NCBI GenBank assembly: GCA_045634345.1 | Contig: JAZRAB010000069.1 | Span: forward strand, 1 to 27,066 | Direction of reading: 5' to 3' | Source: Flemingiibacterium sp045634345 | Lineage (GTDB): Bacteria; Bacillota; Clostridia; Oscillospirales; CAG-272 | Length of the DNA: 27,066 nucleotides | Shown here: in pieces, positions 1 through 6,555 of the stretch | How the letters are laid out: each line of letters opens with the position of its first letter | Numbering within the stretch: the first letter of the stretch is position 1 | The notes under the pieces: generated by a model | Told to the model about the DNA's origin: nothing | Database searches by the model: none | Seen by the model: only the letters and a program-made list of their open reading frames with translations | Translations under genes and position numbers: made by a program

Positions 1-246
1 GGCGGTAAGGTTTGGATCAAGATATTCCCCGACAAGCCTATCACAGAGAAGCCTGCGGAAACTCGAATGGGTTCCGGTAAGGGTTCACCCGAGTATTGGG
101 TAGCAGTTGTTAAGCCCGGTCGAGTAATGTTTGAAATGGACGGCGTTAATGAGGAAGTAGCTCGTGAGGCTATGCGTCTTGCAGGTCACAAGCTTCCCAT
201 CAAGACAAAGTTCGTAAAGAAAGAAACTACTGAAGGGGAGGAATAA
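1..246 (+). CDS. rplP: 50S ribosomal protein L16, 3' part only
   Basis: The window opens inside this gene; 81 codons remain before the TAA. The residues encoded (GGKVWIKIFPDKPITEKP, then RMGSGKGSPEYWVAVVKPG) are the highly conserved C-terminal part of L16, which sits near the peptidyl transferase centre and the A-site tRNA elbow of the large subunit. The glycine-rich MGSGKG segment is the family signature. The 5' end, including the start codon, lies outside the window. The gene is followed after 3 nt by rpmC, whose ribosome binding site GGGGAGG overlaps the last L16 codons, so the two are likely translationally coupled. This is the usual S10-spc order. Identity is certain from the sequence and the neighbours. 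Confidence 0.97.
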   Translation, partial: GGKVWIKIFPDKPITEKPAETRMGSGKGSPEYWVAVVKPGRVMFEMDGVNEEVAREAMRLAGHKLPIKTKFVKKETTEGEE

Positions 247-249
247 GCC

Positions 250-438
250 GTGAAAGCTACAGAGATCAGAGAAATGAATGCTGAAGAGCTTAACGCTAAG
301 CTTAAAGAGCTTAAAAACGAGCTGTTCAATCTCCGCTTCCAGCACGCGATCAATCAGCTTGACAATCCTCACAAGATTCAGGATGTTAAGCGCGACATCG
401 CTCGTGTTATGACCATTCTTAATGAAAAGAATGCGTGA
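250..438 (+). CDS. rpmC: 50S ribosomal protein L29
   Basis: A 62-residue protein, the normal length for L29, made of two helices: the N-terminal MNAEELNAKLKELKNELFNL and the C-terminal IQDVKRDIARVMTILNE. L29 lies at the exit of the nascent-peptide tunnel, where trigger factor and SRP dock. The start is a GTG at 250, placed 8 nt after GGGGAGG, which lies inside the rplP stop region. The ATG 33 nt downstream would remove the first helix start. The gene sits between rplP and rpsQ exactly as in other bacteria. Confidence 0.96.
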   Translation: MKATEIREMNAEELNAKLKELKNELFNLRFQHAINQLDNPHKIQDVKRDIARVMTILNEKNA

Positions 439-458
439 GTTAAGGAAGGAGAATAGTC

Positions 459-725
459 ATGAGTGAAGCAGCAGAGCGTAACTTAAGAAAGACTCGTGTC
501 GGTATGGTTGTTTCGGACAAGATGGACAAGACTGCAGTCGTTGCCATCCTTGACAACGTAAAGCATCCCATGTACGGCAAGGTCATCAAGCGCACCGTTA
601 AGATTCACGTTCACGATGAGAAGAACGAGTGCGGCGTTGGCGATAAGGTTATGGTTATGGAAACCAGACCGCTCTCCAAGACCAAGAGATGGCGTCTTGT
701 TGAGATTATCGAAAAGGCAAAATAA
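459..725 (+). CDS. rpsQ: 30S ribosomal protein S17
   Basis: An 88-residue OB-fold protein that binds 16S rRNA helices 7 and 11 early in small-subunit assembly. The typical segment TRVGMVVSDKMDKTAVVAI is present, followed by HPMYGKVIKRTVKIHVHDE and the CGVGDKVMVMETRPLSKTKRW signature near the C-terminus. The ATG follows AAGGAGA at a good distance. Upstream is rpmC (20-nt gap); downstream is rplN after 66 nt that contain a small hairpin. Confidence 0.97.
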   Translation: MSEAAERNLRKTRVGMVVSDKMDKTAVVAILDNVKHPMYGKVIKRTVKIHVHDEKNECGVGDKVMVMETRPLSKTKRWRLVEIIEKAK

Positions 726-752
726 TTTATTAAAGAGCTTAAAATTAAGTAG

Positions 753-768
753 GCACGTCGTAGCGTGC
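753..768 (+). other. Small hairpin in the rpsQ-rplN gap
   Basis: GCACG (753-757) pairs perfectly with CGTGC (764-768) around a 6-nt loop. It lies just before the rplN ribosome binding site AAGGAGG. There is no T-run, so it is not a terminator. A role in setting translation or mRNA processing is possible but unproven. Confidence 0.35.
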
Positions 769-791
769 TGAAACTAAGGAGGATAAGCACT

Positions 792-1160
792 GTGATACAG
801 CAACAGACACTTATGAAGGTTGCCGACAACACAGGCGCAAAGGAGCTTATGTGCATCCGTGTACTCGGCGGCACCGCTCGCAGATACGCTAACATTGGCG
901 ATATCGTAGTTTGCGCTGTTAAGAAGGCAACACCCGGCGGCGTTGTTAAAAAGGGCGACGTTGTCAAGGCTGTCGTTGTAAGAAGCGTTAAGGGTCTTAA
1001 GAGAGCCGACGGTTCTTACATCAAGTTCGATGAGAACGCAGCAGTTATTATTAAGGAAGATAAGAACCCCAAGGGTACTCGTATCTTCGGACCGGTAGCA
1101 AGAGAGCTTCGTGAAGGCGACTTCTTAAAGATTCTCTCCCTCGCACCCGAAGTATTATAA
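792..1160 (+). CDS. rplN: 50S ribosomal protein L14
   Basis: 122 residues, the canonical L14 length, when started at the GTG at 792. The reading frame is open further upstream, to a TTG-type start at 765. The GTG is preferred because it follows TAAGGAGGATAAGCACT with a normal spacer and gives the family N-terminus (V/M)IQQQTLMKVADNTGAKELMCI. L14 lies at the subunit interface, forms bridges to 16S rRNA and is the docking site of the silencing factor RsfS. The conserved GTRIFGPVARELR motif is near the C-terminus. The gene is followed by rplX after 16 nt. Confidence 0.96.
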   Translation: MIQQQTLMKVADNTGAKELMCIRVLGGTARRYANIGDIVVCAVKKATPGGVVKKGDVVKAVVVRSVKGLKRADGSYIKFDENAAVIIKEDKNPKGTRIFGPVARELREGDFLKILSLAPEVL

Positions 1161-1176
1161 TAGGAGGTATCATCAG

Positions 1177-1494
1177 ATGAATAAGAAAGTTCACGTTAAG
1201 AAGGACGATACCGTTATTGTAATTTCCGGTGACGATAAGGGCAAGAAGGGCAAGGTCCTTGAGGTATCTCCCGAAGAAGGCAAGGTAATCGTTGAGGGCA
1301 TCAACATCGTAACAAAGCACGCAAAGCCGCGCCGTCAGGGCGAGGCAGGCGGCATCGTTAAGGTTGAGGGTGCTATGTATGCCGATAAGGTTCAGCTTTA
1401 CTGCGATAAGTGCGGTAAGGGTGTTCGCGTGAAGGCAAAGATCGACGGCGACAAGAAAGTCCGCGTTTGCGCAAAATGCGGCAAAGAAATTTGA
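1177..1494 (+). CDS. rplX: 50S ribosomal protein L24 with C-terminal zinc ribbon
   Basis: 105 residues. The N-terminal KOW motif (KKDDTVIVISGDDKGKKGKV) is the RNA-binding part that starts 50S assembly on domain I of 23S rRNA. The C-terminus carries two CxxC pairs (YCDKCGKG and VCAKCGKE) about 20 residues apart. This looks like the zinc-ribbon tail found in many Gram-positive and environmental L24 proteins, so zinc binding is expected. TAGGAGG lies 9 nt before the ATG. rplE follows after 17 nt. Confidence 0.96.
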   Translation: MNKKVHVKKDDTVIVISGDDKGKKGKVLEVSPEEGKVIVEGINIVTKHAKPRRQGEAGGIVKVEGAMYADKVQLYCDKCGKGVRVKAKIDGDKKVRVCAKCGKEI

Positions 1495-1511
1495 GTGGGA
1501 GGTAAACAGTA

Positions 1512-2051
1512 ATGGCTAGACTTAGAGATTATTACAAGAGCGATGTAGCTCCCGCTCTCATGAAGAAGTACAATTACAAGAGCCCGATGCAGATCCCGAA
1601 GCTTGACAAGATCGTTGTCAACGTTGGTACAGGCGATGCAAAGGATAACTCGAAGGTTATTGATACTGTAATCGAGGAGATCTCGATGATCACCGGTCAG
1701 AAGGCAGTTCCGACCTATGCAAAGAAGTCGGTTGCTAACTTCAAGCTCCGTCAGGGCATGAAGATCGGTGTTAAGGTAACTCTCCGCGGCGAGAGAATGT
1801 ACGAGTTTATCGACAGACTCTTTAACTTCTCTCTCCCCCGTGTCCGCGACTTCAAGGGTATCAACCCTAACGCTTTTGACGGCAGAGGAAACTATTCCCT
1901 CGGTCTTAAAGAGCAGTTGATCTTCCCGGAAATCGAGTACGACAAGATCGACAAGATTCGCGGTATGGACATAGCATTCGTTACCACGGCTAACACCGAT
2001 GAGGAAGCAAGAGAACTGCTTGCTCTGATGGGCGCACCGTTCGCGAAATAA
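1512..2051 (+). CDS. rplE: 50S ribosomal protein L5
   Basis: 179 residues, the normal length. L5 binds 5S rRNA and contacts the P-site tRNA and bridge B1b. The family features are clear: MQIPKLDKIVVNVGTGDA at the start, ITGQKAVPTYAKKSVANFKLR in the middle, and NYSLGLKEQLIFPEIEYDKI with DIAFVTTANTDEEARELL at the end. The ATG follows GTGGGAGGTAAACAGTA. It lies between rplX and rpsZ with short gaps. In E. coli this region of the mRNA is the S8 repressor target; I did not verify such a site here. Confidence 0.97.
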   Translation: MARLRDYYKSDVAPALMKKYNYKSPMQIPKLDKIVVNVGTGDAKDNSKVIDTVIEEISMITGQKAVPTYAKKSVANFKLRQGMKIGVKVTLRGERMYEFIDRLFNFSLPRVRDFKGINPNAFDGRGNYSLGLKEQLIFPEIEYDKIDKIRGMDIAFVTTANTDEEARELLALMGAPFAK

Positions 2052-2068
2052 TAAGGAGGAGAGTAACA

Positions 2069-2254
2069 ATGGCAAAGAAATCAATGGTTTTAAAGCAGCA
2101 GAAGCCTCAGAAATTCTCCACCCGCGAATACAACAGATGCAAGATTTGCGGTCGTCCCCATGCGTACCTCCGCAAATACGGTATCTGCCGTATCTGCTTC
2201 CGTGAGCTCGCATACAAGGGCGAGATTCCGGGTGTTAGAAAGGCAAGCTGGTAA
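2069..2254 (+). CDS. rpsZ: 30S ribosomal protein S14, zinc type (S14Z)
   Basis: 61 residues, the length of the short zinc-containing S14; the zinc-free paralogue is about 89-100. The zinc knuckle is CKICGRPHAYLRKYGICRICF, i.e. CxxC-x12-CxxC. S14 is a late-assembling protein in the 30S head. The start ATG follows AAGGAGGAGAG. In species with both forms the C-minus copy is Zur-regulated elsewhere; only the zinc form is in this window. After its stop comes an unusually long 252-nt gap before rpsH. Confidence 0.97.
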   Translation: MAKKSMVLKQQKPQKFSTREYNRCKICGRPHAYLRKYGICRICFRELAYKGEIPGVRKASW

Positions 2255-2506
2255 TCACCCCGCGAAAGCGGAAATAACGTCATCAGCCGCGTAAGTGCTG
2301 ACTAAATTAAGGTATTGATAAATTTTATATCAATATAAAAATCGCTCCAATCTTATCGGAAGGAAGCACCGGATACCGCTCCGCGGCTTATTGCCAAGGT
2401 CACTGACCGACGGCAGAAGGTGGCCCTGCTTAACCACCGGTCGCAGGCCAAGTCAAAGTTTTGGCAGCAAGGGTTCAAGCGTACTTGCATAAAGGAGGAT
2501 AAAAAA
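2255..2506 (+). other. 252-nt structured spacer between rpsZ and rpsH
   Basis: No gene is visible, although the frame of rpsH is open upstream to 2339 without a good start. Three kinds of perfect hairpin are readable. An AT-rich one pairs TATTGATA with TATCAATA around a 7-nt loop (about 2313-2335). A two-part stem pairs TGCC (2392-2395) and GGTC (2398-2401) with GACC (2405-2408) and GGCA (2412-2415). A third pairs GGTGG (2419-2423) with CCACC (2434-2438). The rpsH ribosome binding site AAAGGAGGA is at the 3' end. Other r-protein junctions nearby are only 10-70 nt. It may be a regulatory leader or RNA processing site; this is inference. Confidence 0.5.
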
Positions 2507-2905
2507 ATGCAAATTTCAGACGTAATTGCAGATATGCTCACACGTATCCGCAACGCAAACGACGCAAAGCATGCTACCGTTGACATCCCCGCTTCTAACA
2601 TGAAGAAGGCGATTGCCGACATTCTTCTCACCGAGGGCTACATCAAGTCCTATCAGGTAATTGAAGATGGCAAGCAGGGCGTTATCAGAGTTACCCTTAA
2701 GTATGGTCAGGGCAAGTCCAAGGTCATCAAGGGTCTTCGCAGAGTTTCCAAGCCCGGTCTTCGTATTTACGCGAGCTGTGAAGATATGCCGCGCGTAATG
2801 AACGGTCTCGGTATCGCTATCATCTCTACATCCAAGGTCATCATGACCCACAAGACAGCTCGTGCTAACAATGTCGGCGCCGAAGTGCTTGCCTTTGTAT
2901 GGTAA
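2507..2905 (+). CDS. rpsH: 30S ribosomal protein S8
   Basis: 132 residues from the ATG at 2507, which follows AAAGGAGGATAAAAAA. The frame is open for 56 more codons upstream, but that stretch lacks a supported start and does not belong to S8. Signature segments are QISDVIADMLTRIRNAND at the N-terminus and GLGIAIISTSKVIMTHKTAR near the C-terminus. S8 binds helix 21 of 16S rRNA and, in E. coli, represses the spc operon. The structured spacer just upstream is therefore of interest for regulation. rplF follows after 21 nt. Confidence 0.97.
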   Translation: MQISDVIADMLTRIRNANDAKHATVDIPASNMKKAIADILLTEGYIKSYQVIEDGKQGVIRVTLKYGQGKSKVIKGLRRVSKPGLRIYASCEDMPRVMNGLGIAIISTSKVIMTHKTARANNVGAEVLAFVW

Positions 2906-2926
2906 TCAGCAGGAAGGAGATTTAAA

Positions 2927-3466
2927 ATGTCTAGAATTGGAAGAACTCCGATCGCCGTTCCCGCTGGCGTAGAAGTAAAAGTCGCTGACGGAAATGTGGT
3001 TACTGTTAAGGGTCCCCTCGGAACTCTTACCGAAACCTTCAATTCCGCAATGACCATCAAGGTTGAGGGCGCAGAAATTACTGTTACCCGTCCTAACGAT
3101 GAGAAGGAAAACCGTGCAGTTCACGGTCTTACCAGAACTCTTATCGCTAACATGGTCGAAGGCGTTACCAACGGTTACAAGAAGAAGCTCGAAATCAACG
3201 GTGTAGGTTACAGAGCACAGAAGCAGGGCAAGACTCTTCTTCTCAACCTCGGTTACTCTCACAACGTTACCTTCGAAGAGTTCGACGACATTAAGTTTGA
3301 CGTTCCTTCGCAGACCGAGATCATCGTAAGCGGTATCAACAAGCAGACTGTAGGCCAGATCGCCGCACAGATCCGCGAAAAGAGACCGCCCGAGCCGTAC
3401 CTTGGTAAGGGTATTAAGTATGAAGGCGAACACATTCGCCGTAAGGCCGGCAAAACCGGTAAATAA
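2927..3466 (+). CDS. rplF: 50S ribosomal protein L6
   Basis: 179 residues, two repeats of the L6 fold. N-terminal SRIGRTPIAVPAGVEVKV and the C-terminal signature PPEPYLGKGIKYEGEHIRRKAGK are diagnostic. L6 lies near the GTPase-associated region and the sarcin-ricin loop. The ATG follows AAGGAGATTTAAA. The stop is 18 nt before rplR. Confidence 0.97.
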   Translation: MSRIGRTPIAVPAGVEVKVADGNVVTVKGPLGTLTETFNSAMTIKVEGAEITVTRPNDEKENRAVHGLTRTLIANMVEGVTNGYKKKLEINGVGYRAQKQGKTLLLNLGYSHNVTFEEFDDIKFDVPSQTEIIVSGINKQTVGQIAAQIREKRPPEPYLGKGIKYEGEHIRRKAGKTGK

Positions 3467-3484
3467 TGAAAGGAGTGGACTTGC

Positions 3485-3844
3485 ATGGTATCGAGAAAGG
3501 ATAGTAATATCCAGCGTCTTAAGAGACATAAGAGAGTCAGAGCCAAGATTTCCGGCACTGCAGCTCGTCCGCGTCTCTGCGTATATCGTTCGCTCAACAA
3601 CATCCAGGCTCAGGTCATCGATGATGTTGCAGGCGTAACTCTTGCATCCGCTTCCTCCCTTGAAAAGGCTTTCGAGGGCATCGGCGGAAACAAGGAAGCA
3701 GCTAAGAAGGTCGGCCTTCTGATTGCCGAGCGCGCAGCTGCAAAGGGTATCACCGAAGTCGTATTCGACAGAGGCGGATACGTTTACCACGGTCGTGTAT
3801 TGGAGCTTGCAGAAGGTGCAAGAGAAGGCGGACTCAAGTTCTAA
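3485..3844 (+). CDS. rplR: 50S ribosomal protein L18
   Basis: 119 residues, standard for L18, which with L5 and L25-type proteins carries 5S rRNA into the large subunit. The basic N-terminus (KDSNIQRLKRHKRVRAKISG) precedes TAARPRLCVYRSLNNIQAQV and the C-terminal VVFDRGGYVYHGRVLELAE. The ATG at 3485 follows GAAAGGAGTGGACTTGC. After the stop comes a 122-nt gap before rpsE, long for this operon. Confidence 0.97.
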   Translation: MVSRKDSNIQRLKRHKRVRAKISGTAARPRLCVYRSLNNIQAQVIDDVAGVTLASASSLEKAFEGIGGNKEAAKKVGLLIAERAAAKGITEVVFDRGGYVYHGRVLELAEGAREGGLKF

Positions 3845-3877
3845 TCGAGCTTGACTGATAAAGACCAGTTTATACAC

Positions 3878-3899
3878 GGTTTGGTTAATTAAACCAAAT
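3878..3899 (+). other. AT-rich hairpin in the rplR-rpsE gap
   Basis: TTTGGTT and AACCAAA are perfect 7-nt inverted repeats with AATTA between them, located about 35 nt after the rplR stop. No T-run follows directly. It may protect or process the mRNA; function is not shown by the sequence. Confidence 0.4.
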
Positions 3900-3910
3900 T
3901 ATTAATTCAA

Positions 3911-3967
3911 AGAGAGGAAACGGGTGACGGACACAGAGCCGTGTAAAACCCGTGTGGCTAAACAAAA
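3911..3967 (+). promoter_or_regulatory. Ribosome binding site separated from the rpsE start by a hairpin
   Basis: The only purine-rich SD-like stretch upstream of rpsE is AGAGAGGAAA (3911-3920), about 50 nt before the ATG at 3967. Between them lies a two-tier hairpin: ACGGGT (3920-3925) pairs with ACCCGT (3948-3953), and inside it ACGG (3927-3930) pairs with CCGT (3939-3942). Folding would bring the SD close to the start. The same SD is well placed for a GTG at 3924. That GTG opens a 20-codon frame ending at the TGA at 3984-3986, overlapping the rpsE start in another frame. Confidence 0.45.
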
Positions 3968-4473
3968 TGGCAAAGCAGAATTTTGATCCGGCTACCCTCG
4001 ATCTTTCGGAGCAGACAGTCTGCATCAGACGTGTTTCGAAGACCGTTAAGGGTGGACGTATTATGAGATTCACCGCGCTGATGGTAGTAGGCGACGGTAA
4101 CGGACATGTTGGTTACGGTCTTGGCAAGGCTGCCGAGGTTCCGGACGCAATCCGTAAGGGCGTTGAGGACGCAAAGAAGAACATGATCGAGGTTTCCATG
4201 AGAGGCTCGACTATCCCGCACGAAGTCATTGGTGAGTTCGGTGCAGGCCGCGTTCTTCTTAAGCCCGCTGCTCCCGGTACCGGTGTTATCGCCGGCGGTG
4301 CAGTCCGTGCCGTAATCGAGAAGGCCGGTATTAAGAACATCCGTACAAAGTGCCTGCGTTCCAACAATCCTGTGAACGTAATCAAGGCTACTTTCGAGGG
4401 ACTCAAGACGCTTCGTAACGCTGAAGAAGTTGCAGCAATGCGCGGAATCAGCAAGGAAGCTGTAACGAAATAA
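3967..4473 (+). CDS. rpsE: 30S ribosomal protein S5
   Basis: 168 residues from the ATG at 3967 (MAKQNFDPATLDL). S5 helps in decoding accuracy and mRNA unwinding at the entry channel. The family core is clear: CIRRVSKTVKGGRIMRFTAL, VVGDGNGHVGYGLGKAAEVP and VLLKPAAPGTGVIAGGAVRAV. A start five codons upstream (GTG at 3952) is in frame, but neither start has a nearby ribosome binding site (see the separate entry at 3911). rpmD follows after 14 nt behind AAGGAGG. Confidence 0.95.
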   Translation: MAKQNFDPATLDLSEQTVCIRRVSKTVKGGRIMRFTALMVVGDGNGHVGYGLGKAAEVPDAIRKGVEDAKKNMIEVSMRGSTIPHEVIGEFGAGRVLLKPAAPGTGVIAGGAVRAVIEKAGIKNIRTKCLRSNNPVNVIKATFEGLKTLRNAEEVAAMRGISKEAVTK

Positions 4474-4487
4474 GGAGGCTTTTCAAG

Positions 4488-4667
4488 ATGGCAAACGCAA
4501 AAGTAACACTTGTAAAGAGCCTTATAGGCGCAAAGCAGAATCAGAAGGCTACTGCGGCTTCTCTCGGTCTTCGTAAGATCGGTGATTTCGCTATCCACGC
4601 TGATAATGAAGTCCTCGACGGCAAGGTAAAGGTTATTTCTCACCTTGTAAAGAAGGAAAGCGTATAA
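4488..4667 (+). CDS. rpmD: 50S ribosomal protein L30
   Basis: A 59-residue frame beginning MANAKVTLVKSLIGAKQNQ, with the conserved ATAASLGLRKIGDF and the C-terminal KVKVISHLVKKE. The length and the position between rpsE and rplO are exactly those of L30. L30 lies on the outer side of the 50S central region near 5S rRNA. The start follows TAAGGAGGCTTTTCAAG, which overlaps the rpsE stop, so coupled translation is likely. Confidence 0.96.
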   Translation: MANAKVTLVKSLIGAKQNQKATAASLGLRKIGDFAIHADNEVLDGKVKVISHLVKKESV

Positions 4668-4703
4668 TTTATACCAAAAATTCAGTATAAGGAGGAAAAA
4701 CCA

Positions 4704-5144
4704 ATGAAGCTTCATGAACTTTCACCTGCCGCAGGCTCCAACACACCCGCTTGGCGCAAAGGCAGAGGCGCAGGCTCCGGTAACGGCAAAACAGCCGGTA
4801 AGGGCCACAAGGGTCAGAACGCTCGCTCCGGCGGTGGTGTAAGACCCGGTTTTGAAGGCGGTCAGATCCCGCTTTACAGAAAACTCCCCAAGAGAGGTTT
4901 CTACAATCAGTTCTCTACTAAGTACGCAATCGTAAATGTAGAGGCGCTTAACGTGTTCGAGGACGGTGCTACCGTTAATCTCGCAGCACTCATCGAGAAG
5001 GGTATTATTCGCAAGGCATATGATGGACTTAAAGTGTTAGGCAACGGAGATATCACAAAGAAGCTTACCGTTGAAGCAACAGTCTTTTCAGCAACTGCTA
5101 AAGAAAAGATCGAAGCAGCGGGCGGAAAGACTGAGGTGATCTAA
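4704..5144 (+). CDS. rplO: 50S ribosomal protein L15
   Basis: 146 residues. The N-terminal third is the glycine/lysine/arginine-rich extension that threads into 23S rRNA (around GRGAGSGNGKTAGKGHKGQ), followed by PLYRKLPKRGFYNQF and a globular C-terminus ending with the KIEAAGGKTEVI signature. The start follows AAGGAGGAAAAACC. The secY start lies 1 nt after the rplO stop, and the secY ribosome binding site GAGGTGAT is inside the last rplO codons, giving tight coupling. Confidence 0.97.
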   Translation: MKLHELSPAAGSNTPAWRKGRGAGSGNGKTAGKGHKGQNARSGGGVRPGFEGGQIPLYRKLPKRGFYNQFSTKYAIVNVEALNVFEDGATVNLAALIEKGIIRKAYDGLKVLGNGDITKKLTVEATVFSATAKEKIEAAGGKTEVI

Positions 5145-5145
5145 G

Positions 5146-6474
5146 TTGTTTAAGACATTAAGAAACGCATGGGCGCAGCCCGAGCTCCGCTCCAAGCTGC
5201 TCTATGTTCTGTTTATCATCGTTATTTACAGAATCGGTTGTGCAATTCCTGTACCGTTTATGAACCCCGATGTTCAGGAGTATTTTACTCAGGCTGTTTC
5301 GGGTTCGATATTCGAATACATGAGCCTTATTTCCGGTTCTGCATTCGCTCAGGCGAAGCTCTTCGCACTTTCCATCTCCCCCTACATTAATGCATCCATT
5401 ATTATGCAGCTCCTTTGCGTGGCTATTCCCGCACTCGAGCGTATGTCCAAGGAGGAGGACGGCAGAAAGAAGGTTACTCAGATCACACGTTTCGTAACCA
5501 TCGCAATCTCTCTTATCACATCGTACGGTTACTACACATATCTGAGATACGGTATGGGCGTAAGCATGCTCACCGATGACAGTCTTTTTGCTGCTGTTGT
5601 TATCATCGCTTGCTATACCGCAGGTTCTGCGCTTATCATGTGGCTCGGTGAGAAGATCAACGACAACGGAATCGGTAACGGTATCTCCATTATCCTTTTC
5701 GTAAACATCGTTTCTTCCGCTCCCCAGATGATCAGCTCTATCGGATATGCTATTGCAAATGCTGACGTTGCATCTATTATTGCATCTGTCATTACCATAA
5801 TCATCGGTATTGCAATGGTTATCTTCGTTATCTTCATCACACATTCCGAGAGACGTATTCCGGTACAGTACTCGAAGCGTCAGGTCGGTCGCAAGATGTA
5901 TGGCGGTCAGAGCTCCAATCTCCCGCTTAAGCTTAACATGTCGGGCGTTATGCCGGTCATCTTCGCTAACTCCATTCTTGCACTTCCCGGCACCATCGCA
6001 ATGCTGTTCCCGACTCCCGAGGAGGGTACCTTCTGGTACGGCTTCCAGAGACTGTTCTCGTATCAGTCTTGGGTATACGCTGTTATCTTCCTGGTACTCA
6101 TTATAGCTTTCTCGTACTTCTACATCGCTATTTCCTTCAATCCTATTGAAGTGTCGAATAACCTGAAGAAGAACGGCGGTTTTATCCCCGGTATCCGTCC
6201 CGGCAAGCCTACCTCCGACTACATCACGAAGTCGCTTAATAAGGTAACTCTTATGGGGGCGTTCTTCCTTGCAGGCGTGGCAGTGCTCCCGCTGGTTATC
6301 AATCTCGTTTACTCGTTTGTTATGAAGGTAGCATTCAGCGTTGAAGGCGCAACTCTCGGCTCCATCGCATTCGCAGGTACCTCGATCATCATCGTTGTCG
6401 GTGTTGCTCTCGAAACCTACCGCGAGCTCGAAGCTCAGATGACTATGCGTCATTACAAGGGCTTCCTTGAATAA
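5146..6474 (+). CDS. secY: Preprotein translocase channel subunit SecY
   Basis: 442 residues, normal length. SecY forms the membrane channel through which SecA or the ribosome drives secretory and membrane proteins. Ten hydrophobic helices can be followed, beginning near residues 18-36 (LLYVLFIIVIYRIGCAIPV). The plug/TM2 region (SGSAFAQAKLFALSISPYI), the cytosolic loop ERRIPVQYSKRQVG and the C-terminal FIPGIRPGKPTSDYI loop are all typical. The start is TTG at 5146, well placed behind GAGGTGATC; no better in-frame start exists. A long open frame on the opposite strand over the whole gene is a shadow. Confidence 0.97.
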   Translation: MFKTLRNAWAQPELRSKLLYVLFIIVIYRIGCAIPVPFMNPDVQEYFTQAVSGSIFEYMSLISGSAFAQAKLFALSISPYINASIIMQLLCVAIPALERMSKEEDGRKKVTQITRFVTIAISLITSYGYYTYLRYGMGVSMLTDDSLFAAVVIIACYTAGSALIMWLGEKINDNGIGNGISIILFVNIVSSAPQMISSIGYAIANADVASIIASVITIIIGIAMVIFVIFITHSERRIPVQYSKRQVGRKMYGGQSSNLPLKLNMSGVMPVIFANSILALPGTIAMLFPTPEEGTFWYGFQRLFSYQSWVYAVIFLVLIIAFSYFYIAISFNPIEVSNNLKKNGGFIPGIRPGKPTSDYITKSLNKVTLMGAFFLAGVAVLPLVINLVYSFVMKVAFSVEGATLGSIAFAGTSIIIVVGVALETYRELEAQMTMRHYKGFLE

Positions 6475-6491
6475 GATTGATTCGTTGCCGC

Positions 6492-6517
6492 CCATTTAAG
6501 ATCACGGTCTTAAATGG
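6492..6517 (+). other. Strong hairpin between secY and adk
   Basis: CCATTTAAGA (6492-6501) and TCTTAAATGG (6508-6517) are perfect 10-bp arms around a 6-nt loop, in the 81-nt gap between secY and adk. GC-rich flanks could extend it with a bulge. No T-run follows, so it is not an ordinary terminator. It could be a processing site or a pause that separates the secretion and adk-map parts of the operon. Confidence 0.55.
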
Positions 6518-6555
6518 CGCGGAGCGGTCAGCTTGAAACAACAGGGAGAAATTTT

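Noticed and set aside
2339..2506. In-frame open extension of rpsH by 56 codons
   Set aside because: No good start codon or SD; S8 has a standard N-terminus at 2507 behind AAAGGAGG. An open run of this length is not rare by chance.
2906..3877. 323-codon minus-strand frame across rplF and rplR
   Set aside because: A shadow of two certain ribosomal protein genes, with no SD and no domain pattern.
5158..6495. 445-codon open frame on the minus strand covering all of secY
   Set aside because: The product is rich in Asn, Asp, His and Cys with no family resemblance. Such antisense frames arise from the codon bias of the real gene. secY itself is beyond doubt.
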